From the NCBI GenBank assembly GCA_003021305.1, contig PXQN01000066.1:1-62872 (forward strand): 62,872 nucleotides of DNA, read 5' to 3'. Position 1 is the first letter of the stretch. Every line of letters begins with the position of its first letter. Shown piece after piece: positions 18,854 to 26,477 of this stretch. The position numbers and the translations under genes are program-made. The DNA comes from Halobacteriales archaeon QH_10_67_22. Its GTDB lineage: Archaea > Halobacteriota > Halobacteria > Halobacteriales > Haloarculaceae. The notes beneath the pieces are model-generated. The model saw only the letters and a program-made list of their open reading frames with translations. It was not told the DNA's origin and made no database searches.

Positions 18854-20074
18854 TCAGAGCACGCCTTCTTCCCGGAGTATCCTGACCGTGCGGTCCAGTT
18901 CCGACAGCTGCGAGAGGTCGACGTCCGGAACCGACAGTTCGTCTATCGTCGGGAGACGGCCAACCGGTTCGACACCCGAGACCAGCGGGTACTCGAAGGT
19001 CCTGACCGCGAAGTACTCCTGGGCCTCCGCCGAGAGCAGGTGGCGCACGAACAGGTCGGCCTGTTCGGGACGGTCGCTCGCCTCCAGGCGGGCCGCGCTG
19101 GCGACGTTGAAGACGCTGCCGGCGTCCCCGGCGGTAAAGGCAGTTCCAAGCGGGGCGTCCGGACGGCCGGCGAGCACGCGCTGGATGTAGTAGTGGTTGG
19201 TAAAGCCCAGCGCGAGGTCGCCGTCGGCGACCGCCTGGGCGATGGCGAACTCGTCGGAGTAGGCCCGGTCGACGACCTCCTGCATCCCCCGGAGCCACTC
19301 CCGGGTGGCCGTCTCACCCTCCAGTTCGATCATCGCGGTGACGAAGCCCTGGAACGACGCGTACGTCGGCGCCCACCCGATCTCGCCCTCGTACTCGGTC
19401 AGCTCGGGGAAGGCCATGATGTCCTCGGGGACGTCCGACTCCGAGAGTCTGTCCGTGTTGTAGGGGACGGTGCGGGCCCGCCCGGACGTGCCGGTCCAGG
19501 CGCCCTCGCCGTCGCGGAACTCCGACCGAACCAGGTCCGTCGTCTCGCTGGCCAGCGACTGGGTGTAGCCGTTCTCGGCCAGAAAACCCAGCGCGCCGGC
19601 GTTGACCGAGTAGAACACGTCGGCAGGGGTGTTGTCCTTCTCGGTGTCGACGCGACTCGCCAGCGACGGGGTGCTGTCGTACGTGACACGCGGGTCGAAG
19701 TCGGGGTAGCGCTCGTCGAGGTAGGCGACCAGGTCGCCGACGAGGGATTCGCCCCGACCGGAGTAGATCCGCAACTGGCCAGACAGGTCGGGCATCTCGT
19801 CCATCGACGTGCCACCGGGGGCGGGGCGGTCGCCGAACGCGCCCGGTCCCGACCCGTACCACGACGGTGCGCTCCCGGGACTCGCGGTGCCGGTCGGCTC
19901 GGGGTCGGTCCCCTCGTCCGTACCCGACTCCGTGCTCGTCTCGGTCTCCTCCCCGGTGTCGGAGCCACACCCCGCGACCAGGCCAGCGACGCCGGTCGCT
20001 CCCGCCGCCAGGAAGTACCGCCGCGTCCGTTCAGTCTCACGATCCGTCCAGTTCATCGAATGTTCGTCCGTCAT
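18854..20074 (-). CDS. Iron-binding lipoprotein of ABC transporter (Tat-exported)
   Basis: The 406-residue substrate-binding protein has a Tat lipoprotein signal: TRRYFLAAGATGVAGLVAGC with the lipobox Cys near residue 37. A Thr/Glu/Asp-rich linker leads to a FutA/FbpA-like domain starting LRIYSGRGESLVGDLVAYLD. DVFYSVNAGALGFL and a tyrosine-containing segment (FTNHYYIQRVLAG) fit ferric-binding proteins that use tyrosine ligands. It acts outside the membrane and hands iron to the permease encoded downstream. Confidence 0.92.
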   Translation of the reverse strand: MTDEHSMNWTDRETERTRRYFLAAGATGVAGLVAGCGSDTGEETETSTESGTDEGTDPEPTGTASPGSAPSWYGSGPGAFGDRPAPGGTSMDEMPDLSGQLRIYSGRGESLVGDLVAYLDERYPDFDPRVTYDSTPSLASRVDTEKDNTPADVFYSVNAGALGFLAENGYTQSLASETTDLVRSEFRDGEGAWTGTSGRARTVPYNTDRLSESDVPEDIMAFPELTEYEGEIGWAPTYASFQGFVTAMIELEGETATREWLRGMQEVVDRAYSDEFAIAQAVADGDLALGFTNHYYIQRVLAGRPDAPLGTAFTAGDAGSVFNVASAARLEASDRPEQADLFVRHLLSAEAQEYFAVRTFEYPLVSGVEPVGRLPTIDELSVPDVDLSQLSELDRTVRILREEGVL

Positions 20075-20112
20075 TTGTTTTCGGTCTATCTACCGTTGTT
20101 ATAGTTGCCGAT

Positions 20113-21204
20113 TCAGTCGTCCGCGGTGGCCTGTGGCGTGGCCGCGACGGTCCCGGGTTCGAGCGTCTCCAGGCAGGCCAGCCAGTCGTGCATGTGTTCG
20201 CCGACGTACTCGAGGAACGCGGCGTTCTCGTAGTCGACGTCGGCCGCGAGGAGGGCGTCGTCGTTCAGTTCCAGTCCGGGCACCTCGTTGGTGAGGTCGC
20301 CGAACGTCGACCGCGGCGCCTTGTTGTGTTCACACAGCGGGTCGCCGTTGTAGATCTGCTTGCCCAGCACGTCACAGGCCCGCTTGAGGAAGACGCCGCT
20401 CCAGATGTCGTCGAACCGGCCCACGTCCCAGGGGTTGTCGTCCATGGGCAACTGGTAGAACGCGGGGACGACCTCCCGGCGGAAGGCGAGGTTCATCGAA
20501 CAGACCGTCAGGTACTGCCCGGGGGCGGCCACGAAGTCACCGTCGTAGTCCGCGGCGCTCGTCCGGGTCTGGGCCTGGCCCTGCAGGTCGCCGTCCACGA
20601 GAATGCGCACGGCGTCCAGGTCGGGGACGTTCGTCCACAGCCCCTGGGAGGCGACCACGTCGTCGACGTACTCCGTCGTGGTTTCGACGGTCTCGCCCAT
20701 CGCGCTGTAGGGGTAGCCCCGCGGGTAGAGCCCGTGTTCGTCGACGTTCTGGTAGAGGACGTTCACCCACCGCTCGTCCGACCCGACGGACTCGACCTCG
20801 CCCTCGAACGCCAGATTCTGCATATGCGTCCCGAAGAAGTCGACGTCGTCGTGGGGGAGCGTGTCGTCGTCGATGAACACGCCGTACTCGAAGTCGTTGG
20901 CCCACAGGTACAGCAACCCGAAACTCGTTTCGGCGTGACTGGCCGCCGGCACCACGTGCCCGTACTCCTCGATCCCCTGCTCGCGGTACCACTCTTCGCG
21001 TCGCGTCCCGTCGAAGACGGCCCCCGAGAGTCCTTCCTCGTCTAGCATTCGCGCCATCGCGTCGGTCTCACAGAAGTCCTCTGTCACGAGGACGACGTGG
21101 AGTCTGTCGATGTCGAACCCGTGTTCCCGGGCGTTCTCGGCGTAGGCCCTGATACATTCGTACTCCCGTATCGTCGGCACCACCACGCAGATCTCGGCCC
21201 TCAT
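20113..21204 (-). CDS. GT75-like glycosyltransferase (reversibly glycosylated polypeptide family)
   Basis: The 363-residue protein starts ICVVVPTIREYECIRAYAEN and carries a DDD motif in EYGVFIDDDTLPHDD. It also has W-, D- and H-rich segments (NPWDVGRFDDIWSGVFLKRA, GDPLCEHNKAPR). These fit the RGP family (alpha-1,4-glucan-protein synthase; UDP-arabinopyranose mutase in plants). Reaction and acceptor in archaea are not established. It is first in the presumed operon with the iron transporter and is preceded by a TTAGG-N4-CCTAA palindrome 10-33 bases before its ATG, so it may be induced under iron limitation. Confidence 0.82.
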   Translation of the reverse strand: MRAEICVVVPTIREYECIRAYAENAREHGFDIDRLHVVLVTEDFCETDAMARMLDEEGLSGAVFDGTRREEWYREQGIEEYGHVVPAASHAETSFGLLYLWANDFEYGVFIDDDTLPHDDVDFFGTHMQNLAFEGEVESVGSDERWVNVLYQNVDEHGLYPRGYPYSAMGETVETTTEYVDDVVASQGLWTNVPDLDAVRILVDGDLQGQAQTRTSAADYDGDFVAAPGQYLTVCSMNLAFRREVVPAFYQLPMDDNPWDVGRFDDIWSGVFLKRACDVLGKQIYNGDPLCEHNKAPRSTFGDLTNEVPGLELNDDALLAADVDYENAAFLEYVGEHMHDWLACLETLEPGTVAATPQATADD

Positions 21205-21214
21205 CGCTACCCGA

Positions 21215-21237
21215 TTTTTTAGGCACGCCTAAAAAAA
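21215..21237. promoter_or_regulatory. DtxR-type iron operator 1, at the GT75/iron-transport promoter
   Basis: The core TTAGGCACGCCTAA (21219-21232) is a TTAGG-N4-CCTAA palindrome extended by T and A runs on each side. It ends 10 bases before the ATG at 21204 on the minus strand and overlaps the presumed TATA box and start site. DtxR-family repressors (SirR/Idr in haloarchaea) bind TTAGG..CCTAA-type sites with Fe(II). Repression when iron is plentiful is expected. Confidence 0.75.
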
Positions 21238-21293
21238 TGTCGTTTCTGCTTCGAACCCCGGGGGCCGAAGATCCGTTTTCTCTCGTCGATCTA

Positions 21294-21309
21294 TTTAGGT
21301 GAGCCTAAA
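21294..21309. promoter_or_regulatory. DtxR-type iron operator 2
   Basis: TTTAGGTGAGCCTAAA is a near-perfect palindrome with core TTAGGTGAGCCTAA. Its centre is 76 bp from operator 1. It could help repress the minus-strand operon by looping or serve a plus-strand transcript toward 21574. No gene starts close by on the plus strand. Confidence 0.68.
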
Positions 21310-21535
21310 GTAACTTGCGCTCCCGTCCTGGGTGCACCCACCGCTGGCCGTATCGGAGGTCGGATACCCACGTTGGAACTACCGCATTTCGGACACGATC
21401 GGACGGAAGTCGACAGAGACGGGACAGCGAGGCGTATCTGTCCGGAACCGTTCCGGGAGTCGTGACCGGCCCCGACGTTGTGATAGATACCCAAGGGGAA
21501 CGCTTAACCGACTGCCACCTGGCATCTACGGTACG

Positions 21536-21577
21536 ATGAGTGAACGCAACTGCCGGGAGGGTTCGGTCGAGTCATGA
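21536..21577 (+). CDS. Possible 13-residue leader peptide before the ketoreductase gene
   Basis: The ATG at 21536 opens MSERNCREGSVES, whose TGA overlaps the ketoreductase ATG as ATGA. A GGGAGG motif inside it precedes the ketoreductase start by about 15 bases. It could be a coupling leader or simply the transcript 5' end. The evidence is position only. Confidence 0.35.
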   Translation: MSERNCREGSVES

Positions 21578-22317
21578 ATCTCGACGGCCAGACCTGTCTC
21601 GTCACGGGCAGTTCCCGGGGAATCGGCCGCGGGATCGCCCTGGACCTGGCAGAGAGAGGTGCGAACGTCGTCGTGAACTACCGATCCTCGGCCGCCGGGG
21701 CCGAGGCGCTCGTCGGCGAGATCGAGGACGCAGACGGCCGGGCGATAGCGGCCCAGGCCGACGTCTCACAGTTCGAGGACGTCGAGGCCATGCGCGAGGA
21801 GGTCGGAGCCGCGTTCGGCGAGGTCGACGTGCTGGTCAACAACGCCGGGATCACCGTCGACAAGAAGTTCGAGAAGATGACCCGCGAGGACTGGGAGACC
21901 GTCATCGACGTGAACCTCGGCGGGGTGTACAACTGCACGAAAGTGTTCTACGACGACCTGCGAGAGGCCGAGCACGGACGGCTCATCAACATCTCGTCGG
22001 TCGTCGGCCAGCAGGGCAACTACGGGCAGGCCAACTACGCGGCGACCAAGTCGGGGCTGTTCGGCTTCACCCGGACGCTGGCCCTGGAGATGGCCGCGAC
22101 CGGGTCGACGGCCAACTGCGTCGCGCCAGGGTTCGTGACGACGGACATGCTGGACGAGGTGCCAAAGCGCGTCCAGGAGAAGATCCTCCGGGAGATCCCG
22201 CTGGACAGGTTCGCCACCGTCGAGGACATCACCGGCATCGTCTCCTTTGTCGCCAGCGAGGCCTCCAGTTACATGACCGGCCAGGTGATCGGCGTCAACG
22301 GCGGCATGGAGTGGTGA
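21574..22317 (+). CDS. fabG: 3-oxoacyl-ACP/acetoacetyl-CoA reductase-like SDR
   Basis: The 247-residue short-chain dehydrogenase has TGSSRGIGRGIALDLAERGANVVVNYR (NADPH-type cofactor loop; the Arg after VVNY favours NADPH), NNAG, the catalytic Ser in ISSVVGQQGNYGQ and YAATK, and a C-terminal GQVIGVNGGMEW. It is close to FabG/PhaB and reduces a 3-oxoacyl thioester. One base separates it from the carboxyl-transferase gene. The neighbourhood (carboxylase, thiolase, DUF35) favours a CoA-linked role such as PHA precursor or fatty-acid metabolism. Confidence 0.9.
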   Translation: MNLDGQTCLVTGSSRGIGRGIALDLAERGANVVVNYRSSAAGAEALVGEIEDADGRAIAAQADVSQFEDVEAMREEVGAAFGEVDVLVNNAGITVDKKFEKMTREDWETVIDVNLGGVYNCTKVFYDDLREAEHGRLINISSVVGQQGNYGQANYAATKSGLFGFTRTLALEMAATGSTANCVAPGFVTTDMLDEVPKRVQEKILREIPLDRFATVEDITGIVSFVASEASSYMTGQVIGVNGGMEW

Positions 22318-22318
22318 C

Positions 22319-23890
22319 ATGAGCCAGGAAACCGAAGACGAGGGCGATGAGACGCCGCTCGAAGACCTCCAGCGCCGCCGCGAGGAGTCCCACCGCGGCG
22401 GCGGCGAGGAGCGCATAGAACGCCAGCACGACAGGGGGAAAATGACCGCCTACGAGCGCGTCGAGTACCTCCTCGACGAGGACACGTTCGTCGAGGTCGA
22501 CCCCTTCGTCGAACACCGCTCGACCAACTTCGGCATGGCGGACAAGCGGTTCCACGGGGATGCGGTCGTCACCGGCTACGGCGAGGTCGACGGGCGCAAG
22601 ATATTCGTCTTCGCCCACGATTTTACTGTGCTGGGCGGGTCGGTCGGCGAGGCGGTCGCCGACAAGGTCTGCAAGGTGATGGACCGGGCCATCGAGAACG
22701 GCGTGCCCGTGGTCGGGATCAACGACTCCGGGGGCGCACGCATCCAGGAGGGCGTCGACTCGCTCGTCGGGTTCGCCCGGATCTTCGAGCGAAACACGAA
22801 GGCGTCGGGACTGATCCCGCAGATCTCGGCGATCATGGGACCGTGTGCCGGCGGCGCGACCTACTCGCCAGCACTGACCGACTTCACGTTCATGGTCGAG
22901 GACACCTCCCACATGTTCATAACCGGGCCGAACGTCATCGAGACGGTCACCGGCGAACAGGTGTCCAAGGAGGAGCTGGGGGGTGCCGGGTCCCACTCCT
23001 CGAAGTCGGGCGTCGCCCACTTCGCCTGCCGGACCGAGGAGGACGCGTTAGACCGCATCCGTCGATTGCTGGGATATCTGCCGGCCAACAATATGGAAGA
23101 CCCGCCGCGGGTCCCGGCGTGGGACGACCCGACGCGGGAACTCGACGGTGTGACCGACGTCGTGCCCGAGGCACCGCGCAAACCCTACGACATGACGAAA
23201 GTCATCGACCGGGTCGTCGACGAGGATTCGTTCTTCGAGACCCACAAGAACTGGGCGCGAAACGTCGTCGTCGGGTTCGCCCGCATGGACGGGCGCGTGG
23301 TCGGTATCGTCGCCAACCAGCCCCGGGTCAGCGCGGGGACGCTCGACATCGACGCCGCCGAGAAGGCCGCCCGGTTCGTCCGCTTCTGTGACTCGTTTAA
23401 CTGTCCTCTCGTGACGCTGGTCGACGTGCCGGGGTTCATGCCCGGCACCGACCAGGAACACAACGGCATCATCCGGCGGGGGGCGAAACTCATCTACGCC
23501 TACGCCGAGGCGACAGTACCGCTGCTGTCGGTAGTGGTGCGCAAGGCGTACGGTGGCGCCTACATCGTCATGTCCTCGAAGTACCTCGGCAGCGACGTCA
23601 ACTACGCCTGGCCGGGGTCGGAGATGGCAGTGCTGGGCCCGCGCGGAGCGGTCAACATCCTCTATCGCAACGAACTCCAGGCGGCCGACGACCCCGACGC
23701 GCGCCGCCAGGAGCTGATGGACGAGTTCCGCGAGGAGTTCGCCAACCCGTACGGACCGGCGCGTCGCGGGTACATCGACGACGTGATCGAACCGAAAGAC
23801 ACCCGCAAACGGCTGATCACGGACCTGGAGATCCTCGACCGCAAACGCGAGGAGAGCCCACCGAAAGACCACGGCAACATCCCACTGTAA
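22319..23890 (+). CDS. pccB: Acyl-CoA (propionyl-CoA) carboxylase carboxyltransferase subunit beta
   Basis: The 523-residue protein has the two crotonase-like halves of the biotin-dependent carboxyltransferase family. An N-terminal acyl-CoA site (GGSVGEAVADKVCKVMD, INDSGGARIQEGVDSL) and a C-terminal carboxybiotin site (VDVPGFMPGTDQEHNGIIRRGAKL, RKAYGGAYIVM) are visible. The length is usual for PccB (about 515). It carboxylates propionyl-CoA or acetyl-CoA together with a biotin carboxylase/BCCP subunit not encoded in this window. It is followed directly by pccX, as in Haloferax mediterranei. Confidence 0.94.
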   Translation: MSQETEDEGDETPLEDLQRRREESHRGGGEERIERQHDRGKMTAYERVEYLLDEDTFVEVDPFVEHRSTNFGMADKRFHGDAVVTGYGEVDGRKIFVFAHDFTVLGGSVGEAVADKVCKVMDRAIENGVPVVGINDSGGARIQEGVDSLVGFARIFERNTKASGLIPQISAIMGPCAGGATYSPALTDFTFMVEDTSHMFITGPNVIETVTGEQVSKEELGGAGSHSSKSGVAHFACRTEEDALDRIRRLLGYLPANNMEDPPRVPAWDDPTRELDGVTDVVPEAPRKPYDMTKVIDRVVDEDSFFETHKNWARNVVVGFARMDGRVVGIVANQPRVSAGTLDIDAAEKAARFVRFCDSFNCPLVTLVDVPGFMPGTDQEHNGIIRRGAKLIYAYAEATVPLLSVVVRKAYGGAYIVMSSKYLGSDVNYAWPGSEMAVLGPRGAVNILYRNELQAADDPDARRQELMDEFREEFANPYGPARRGYIDDVIEPKDTRKRLITDLEILDRKREESPPKDHGNIPL

Positions 23891-24219
23891 TGGCCGACGC
23901 AGAACTCACCCACGACGAACGGTCGGATGGCGAAGACGAGGAGTCGACAGTCGAACTCACTGTCGCGGACAGCGCAGTGACGGTGTCGCTGCCCCCGGAC
24001 GCCGACGAGTCCGAGGCGGCGGCCATCGCGACGGCAGTGGGCGCACATCTCCGCGACCGCGCGGCCGCGACTGTCGCCGCCGCGAGCGCCGACGACGAAC
24101 CCGACCCCGCCGACGCCTGGAAACTCGCCGGCCGCATGAAATCGGTCGGCCGCAGCCGCTGGCCCGACGACGTCCGACGGGGCGACGAGTGGAAGGCCGC
24201 CGCGCGGTCGTTCTACTGA
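23890..24219 (+). CDS. pccX: Acyl-CoA carboxylase small subunit PccX
   Basis: The 109-residue acidic protein overlaps the pccB stop (TAATG). It consists of a short beta-rich segment (VELTVADSAVTVSLPPDADE), an Ala-rich helix (AAAIATAVGAHLRDRAAATVAAA) and a C-terminal WKLAGRMKSVGRSRWPDDV. This size, position and W-K-A-R-M-K pattern match the third subunit described for haloarchaeal propionyl-CoA carboxylase (PccX). It should bind the carboxylase complex. There is no enzymatic motif. Confidence 0.82.
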   Translation: MADAELTHDERSDGEDEESTVELTVADSAVTVSLPPDADESEAAAIATAVGAHLRDRAAATVAAASADDEPDPADAWKLAGRMKSVGRSRWPDDVRRGDEWKAAARSFY

Positions 24220-24283
24220 CCGGCCGGGACGCCGACCAGGGCGGACCGTAACACCCACATTGTGTCCACGAGTCGTCCCGAAC

Positions 24284-25318
24284 ATGACAGTCGCAGTGGT
24301 CGGAGCGTCGATGACGAAGTTCGGCCAGCGCGACGCCTGGGTGACCGGGATCATGAACGCACTCGCCGGGGACATCGGTGTGATGCCGGCCTACACCGAG
24401 CGGGTCGACCAGACCTCCTCGTCGGGCGGGGCCGGCATCTTCGAGGCCTGGCAGTCCGTCGCGTCCGGGGCCAGTGAGACGACGCTGCTGGTCGGTGCCG
24501 AGAAGATGACCCACAGGTCGACCGCCGAAACGACCGACGTCATCGCCTCGATCACACACCCCGAGGAGTACAAACACGGCGTGACACTGCCCTCCTTTGC
24601 GGGGTTGACCGCCCGACACTACCTCGAACGGTTCGACGCGCCCCGTGACTCGCTGGCGAAAGTCGCCGTCAAGAACCACAGAAACGGCGTCGACAACCCC
24701 CACGCCCAGTTCCAGAAGGAGATCGACGTCGAGACGGCGCTGGAAAGTCCTATCGTCGCCGACCCGCTCCGGCTGTACGACTTCTGTCCGATCACCGACG
24801 GCAGCGCGGGTATCGTGTTCACCACGGAGGAACGCGCACAGGAGATAACCGACGACTACGCGGTCGTCTCGGGCATCGCGGGTGCGACCGACACCCAGGT
24901 CGTCCACGAGCGCGACGACCCGACCGTGATGGGCGGCGTCGTCGAGTCGGGCGCCAGGGCGTACGAACGGGCGGGGATCGGCCCCGACGACCTCGACGTC
25001 GCCGAACTCCACGACATGTTCACTATCCTCGAGTTCCTCCAGATGGAGGGGCTGGACATCGCCGACCAGGGCGAGGCCTGGCAGCTGGTCGAGGAGGGAT
25101 ACACAGAGATGGACGGCGAACTGCCGGTCAACACCTCGGGCGGCCTCAAGTCGAAGGGCCACCCGCTCGGGGCCAGCGGCGTCGCACAGGGCTACGAGAT
25201 ATACAAACAACTCGTCGACGAGGCGGGCCCGCGCCAGGTCGACGCCGAGACCGGCCTGGCCTGTAACGTCGGCGGCTTTGGCAACTGCGTCATCACCACC
25301 ATCATGGAGGCACGATAA
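24284..25318 (+). CDS. Thiolase family protein with probable internal deletion
   Basis: The 344-residue product matches archaeal acetyl-CoA C-acetyltransferase/thiolase proteins from GIMNALAGDIG onward, including AELHDMFTILEF, GGLKSKGHPLGASG and a C-terminal CNVGGFGNC. The N-terminus MTVAVVGASMTKFGQRDAWV joins that block directly at about base 24344. Relatives that I know of (about 385 residues) have around 40 more residues there, ending in an NMASGEFEGQ-like stretch. An in-frame deletion is therefore likely. The usual nucleophile region reads QTSSSGGAG without Cys. It is coupled to the DUF35 gene by a TAATG overlap. Activity is doubtful. Confidence 0.82.
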   Translation: MTVAVVGASMTKFGQRDAWVTGIMNALAGDIGVMPAYTERVDQTSSSGGAGIFEAWQSVASGASETTLLVGAEKMTHRSTAETTDVIASITHPEEYKHGVTLPSFAGLTARHYLERFDAPRDSLAKVAVKNHRNGVDNPHAQFQKEIDVETALESPIVADPLRLYDFCPITDGSAGIVFTTEERAQEITDDYAVVSGIAGATDTQVVHERDDPTVMGGVVESGARAYERAGIGPDDLDVAELHDMFTILEFLQMEGLDIADQGEAWQLVEEGYTEMDGELPVNTSGGLKSKGHPLGASGVAQGYEIYKQLVDEAGPRQVDAETGLACNVGGFGNCVITTIMEAR

Positions 25319-25698
25319 TGTCGTTCGACGCGCACCGCTGTCCGAACGGGCACGTCACCTACCCCGGCCACCCCCGTTGTCCGACGTGTGGCGAGGAACA
25401 GACCGACACCATCGACCTCGCCGAGCGGACCGGGGACGTCGTCACCTGGACCCACAGCACGAAGACGCCCCCGGGCGTCCGCGCGCCGAACACGCTCGCC
25501 ATCGTCGAGTTCGACGTCAGCGGGGAGACAGACGGCGGCGACGAGTTCGTCCGTGCACTCGGACAGGTGACGACCGACGACATCGAGACCGGCGACCCGG
25601 TCGAACCCGTGTACGTCGAGGAGTTGCGCGACCCCGAAGCCGGGATCAGAGAACCGGAGAGTCAGGACTGGAACGGCTATCGCTTCGAACCGGTCTGA
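25318..25698 (+). CDS. DUF35 Zn-ribbon/OB-fold protein, thiolase partner
   Basis: The 126-residue protein has an N-terminal zinc ribbon (HRCPNGHVTYPGHPRCPTCG; Cys8, Cys22 and Cys25 visible) and an OB-fold with VVTWTHSTKTPPGVRAPNTL. DUF35 proteins pair with archaeal thiolases and HMG-CoA synthase in an acyl-CoA-channelling complex, and this gene overlaps the thiolase stop. Its TGA stop (25696-25698) is the left flank of family A copy 5. Confidence 0.9.
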   Translation: MSFDAHRCPNGHVTYPGHPRCPTCGEEQTDTIDLAERTGDVVTWTHSTKTPPGVRAPNTLAIVEFDVSGETDGGDEFVRALGQVTTDDIETGDPVEPVYVEELRDPEAGIREPESQDWNGYRFEPV

Positions 25699-26359
25699 TA
25701 CGGTCGTGCGTACCCAATTTCGGCAGTGTCGGTGAAGACCGGCGTTTCGGACCACGGAGAGAGCTTTCTGTTTCGTGGGAATAACAAAGAATTACGCACG
25801 ACCGTATGAGTCCCCGCGGTGGGAAGGCGGGTGCGCTTGCAGGGGGTCGACACGGCTCATAGTGATTATTGTAGGTCTGTTCCGGATCGACCGCACGACT
25901 GCGTGCGGCCCCATGAGGATCGGTCGACCGTTCGACTGACCGCAACCCAGACGTGACCGAGCGGTACGTGTCACCGTCGGCGTGGGGGAAGACCGCCGTC
26001 AGGTCGCCGTCCTCGTAGACGGCGAGACACAGCGCCGGGAGCACTAGCCACTCCCCGCGCTCGCCGGTCTCCATGCAGTAGCACTCGCGGGTCCCGAAAA
26101 ACGGCGTCAACCGGACGCCGTTGCGCTCGGCCCAGGCCGTGAATGCCAGATACCGGTCCCGTATCGACGCCTCGGCCGACCCGTCACACGGGACCCGCTT
26201 TGGCCACGTGTCTCCGTCGAACGCCGCGATCACACCGGCCGACGAGAGGTCGGCCAGCCGGCCTTCGATGCGCTCGCGCCGACCCGATGCCGGTTTCGGC
26301 AGGGAGTCCCTGCTGAAGAGTTCGACGTGGGTCCCACGTGTCCGCTCGATTGGCGTCAT
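25646..26359 (-). CDS. Haloarchaeal conserved protein with repeat-derived C-terminus
   Basis: The first 145 or so residues (TPIERTRGTHVELFSRDSLP, RRERIEGRLADLSSAGVIAAF, FTAWAERNGVRLTPFF, LPALCLAVYEDGDLTAVFPH) resemble a haloarchaeal family often labelled HTH-domain protein, which ends near SGLRSVER. Here the reading frame instead continues for about 90 residues. It runs through a truncated family B element (25860-25908) and then family A copy 5, and stops inside the opposite-strand DUF35 gene. The natural stop appears lost. The ATG at 26359 was chosen because it lies about 30 bases after a TTTATTA box; 26380 is an alternative. Confidence 0.72.
   Translation of the reverse strand: MTPIERTRGTHVELFSRDSLPKPASGRRERIEGRLADLSSAGVIAAFDGDTWPKRVPCDGSAEASIRDRYLAFTAWAERNGVRLTPFFGTRECYCMETGERGEWLVLPALCLAVYEDGDLTAVFPHADGDTYRSVTSGLRSVERSTDPHGAARSRAVDPEQTYNNHYEPCRPPASAPAFPPRGLIRSCVILCYSHETESSLRGPKRRSSPTLPKLGTHDRIRPVRSDSRSSPDSPVL
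25699..25806 (+). repeat. Family A inverted-repeat element, copy 5 (108 bp)
   Basis: The ends are TACGGTCGTGCGTA and its reverse complement. The flanking TGA is at 25696-25698 (the DUF35 stop codon) and 25807-25809. The interior runs in the same direction as copies 1, 3 and 7. The opposite strand is read through by the gene at 25646-26359. Confidence 0.93.
25860..25908 (+). repeat. Family B inverted-repeat element, truncated copy
   Basis: The left end TAGTGATTATTGTAG and the following GTCTGTTCCGGATCGACC match the 80-bp copies at 45087 and 52071. After about 25908 the sequence diverges into the conserved gene, and the right end is missing. It has replaced or truncated the 3' end of the minus-strand gene. 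Confidence 0.85.
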
Positions 26360-26379
26360 GGGTATTACACTACACGACA

Positions 26380-26420
26380 TACTGGGTAATAAATCATTAT
26401 GTATAAAATATTATATATTG
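26380..26420 (-). promoter_or_regulatory. AT-rich promoter region of the conserved protein gene
   Basis: On the minus strand this stretch is strongly AT-rich, with TATAATATTTTATAC and then GATTTATTACC. The second box lies about 30 bases before the ATG at 26359. The composition stands out against its surroundings. Confidence 0.5.
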
Positions 26421-26477
26421 GTGGACAGCACCAGTACCACGGTGGAGCGGACAGTCGGCAGTGCCGACCTGGCGCGG

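Larger units (their letters stand above)
21205..21573. other. Divergent intergenic region with iron operators
   Basis: Apart from two operators and a possible leader ORF (21536), nothing coding is supported. A plus-strand TATA-like stretch ACGCTTAACCG lies at about 21500-21510, 25 to 35 bases before the ATG at 21536. Confidence 0.55.
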
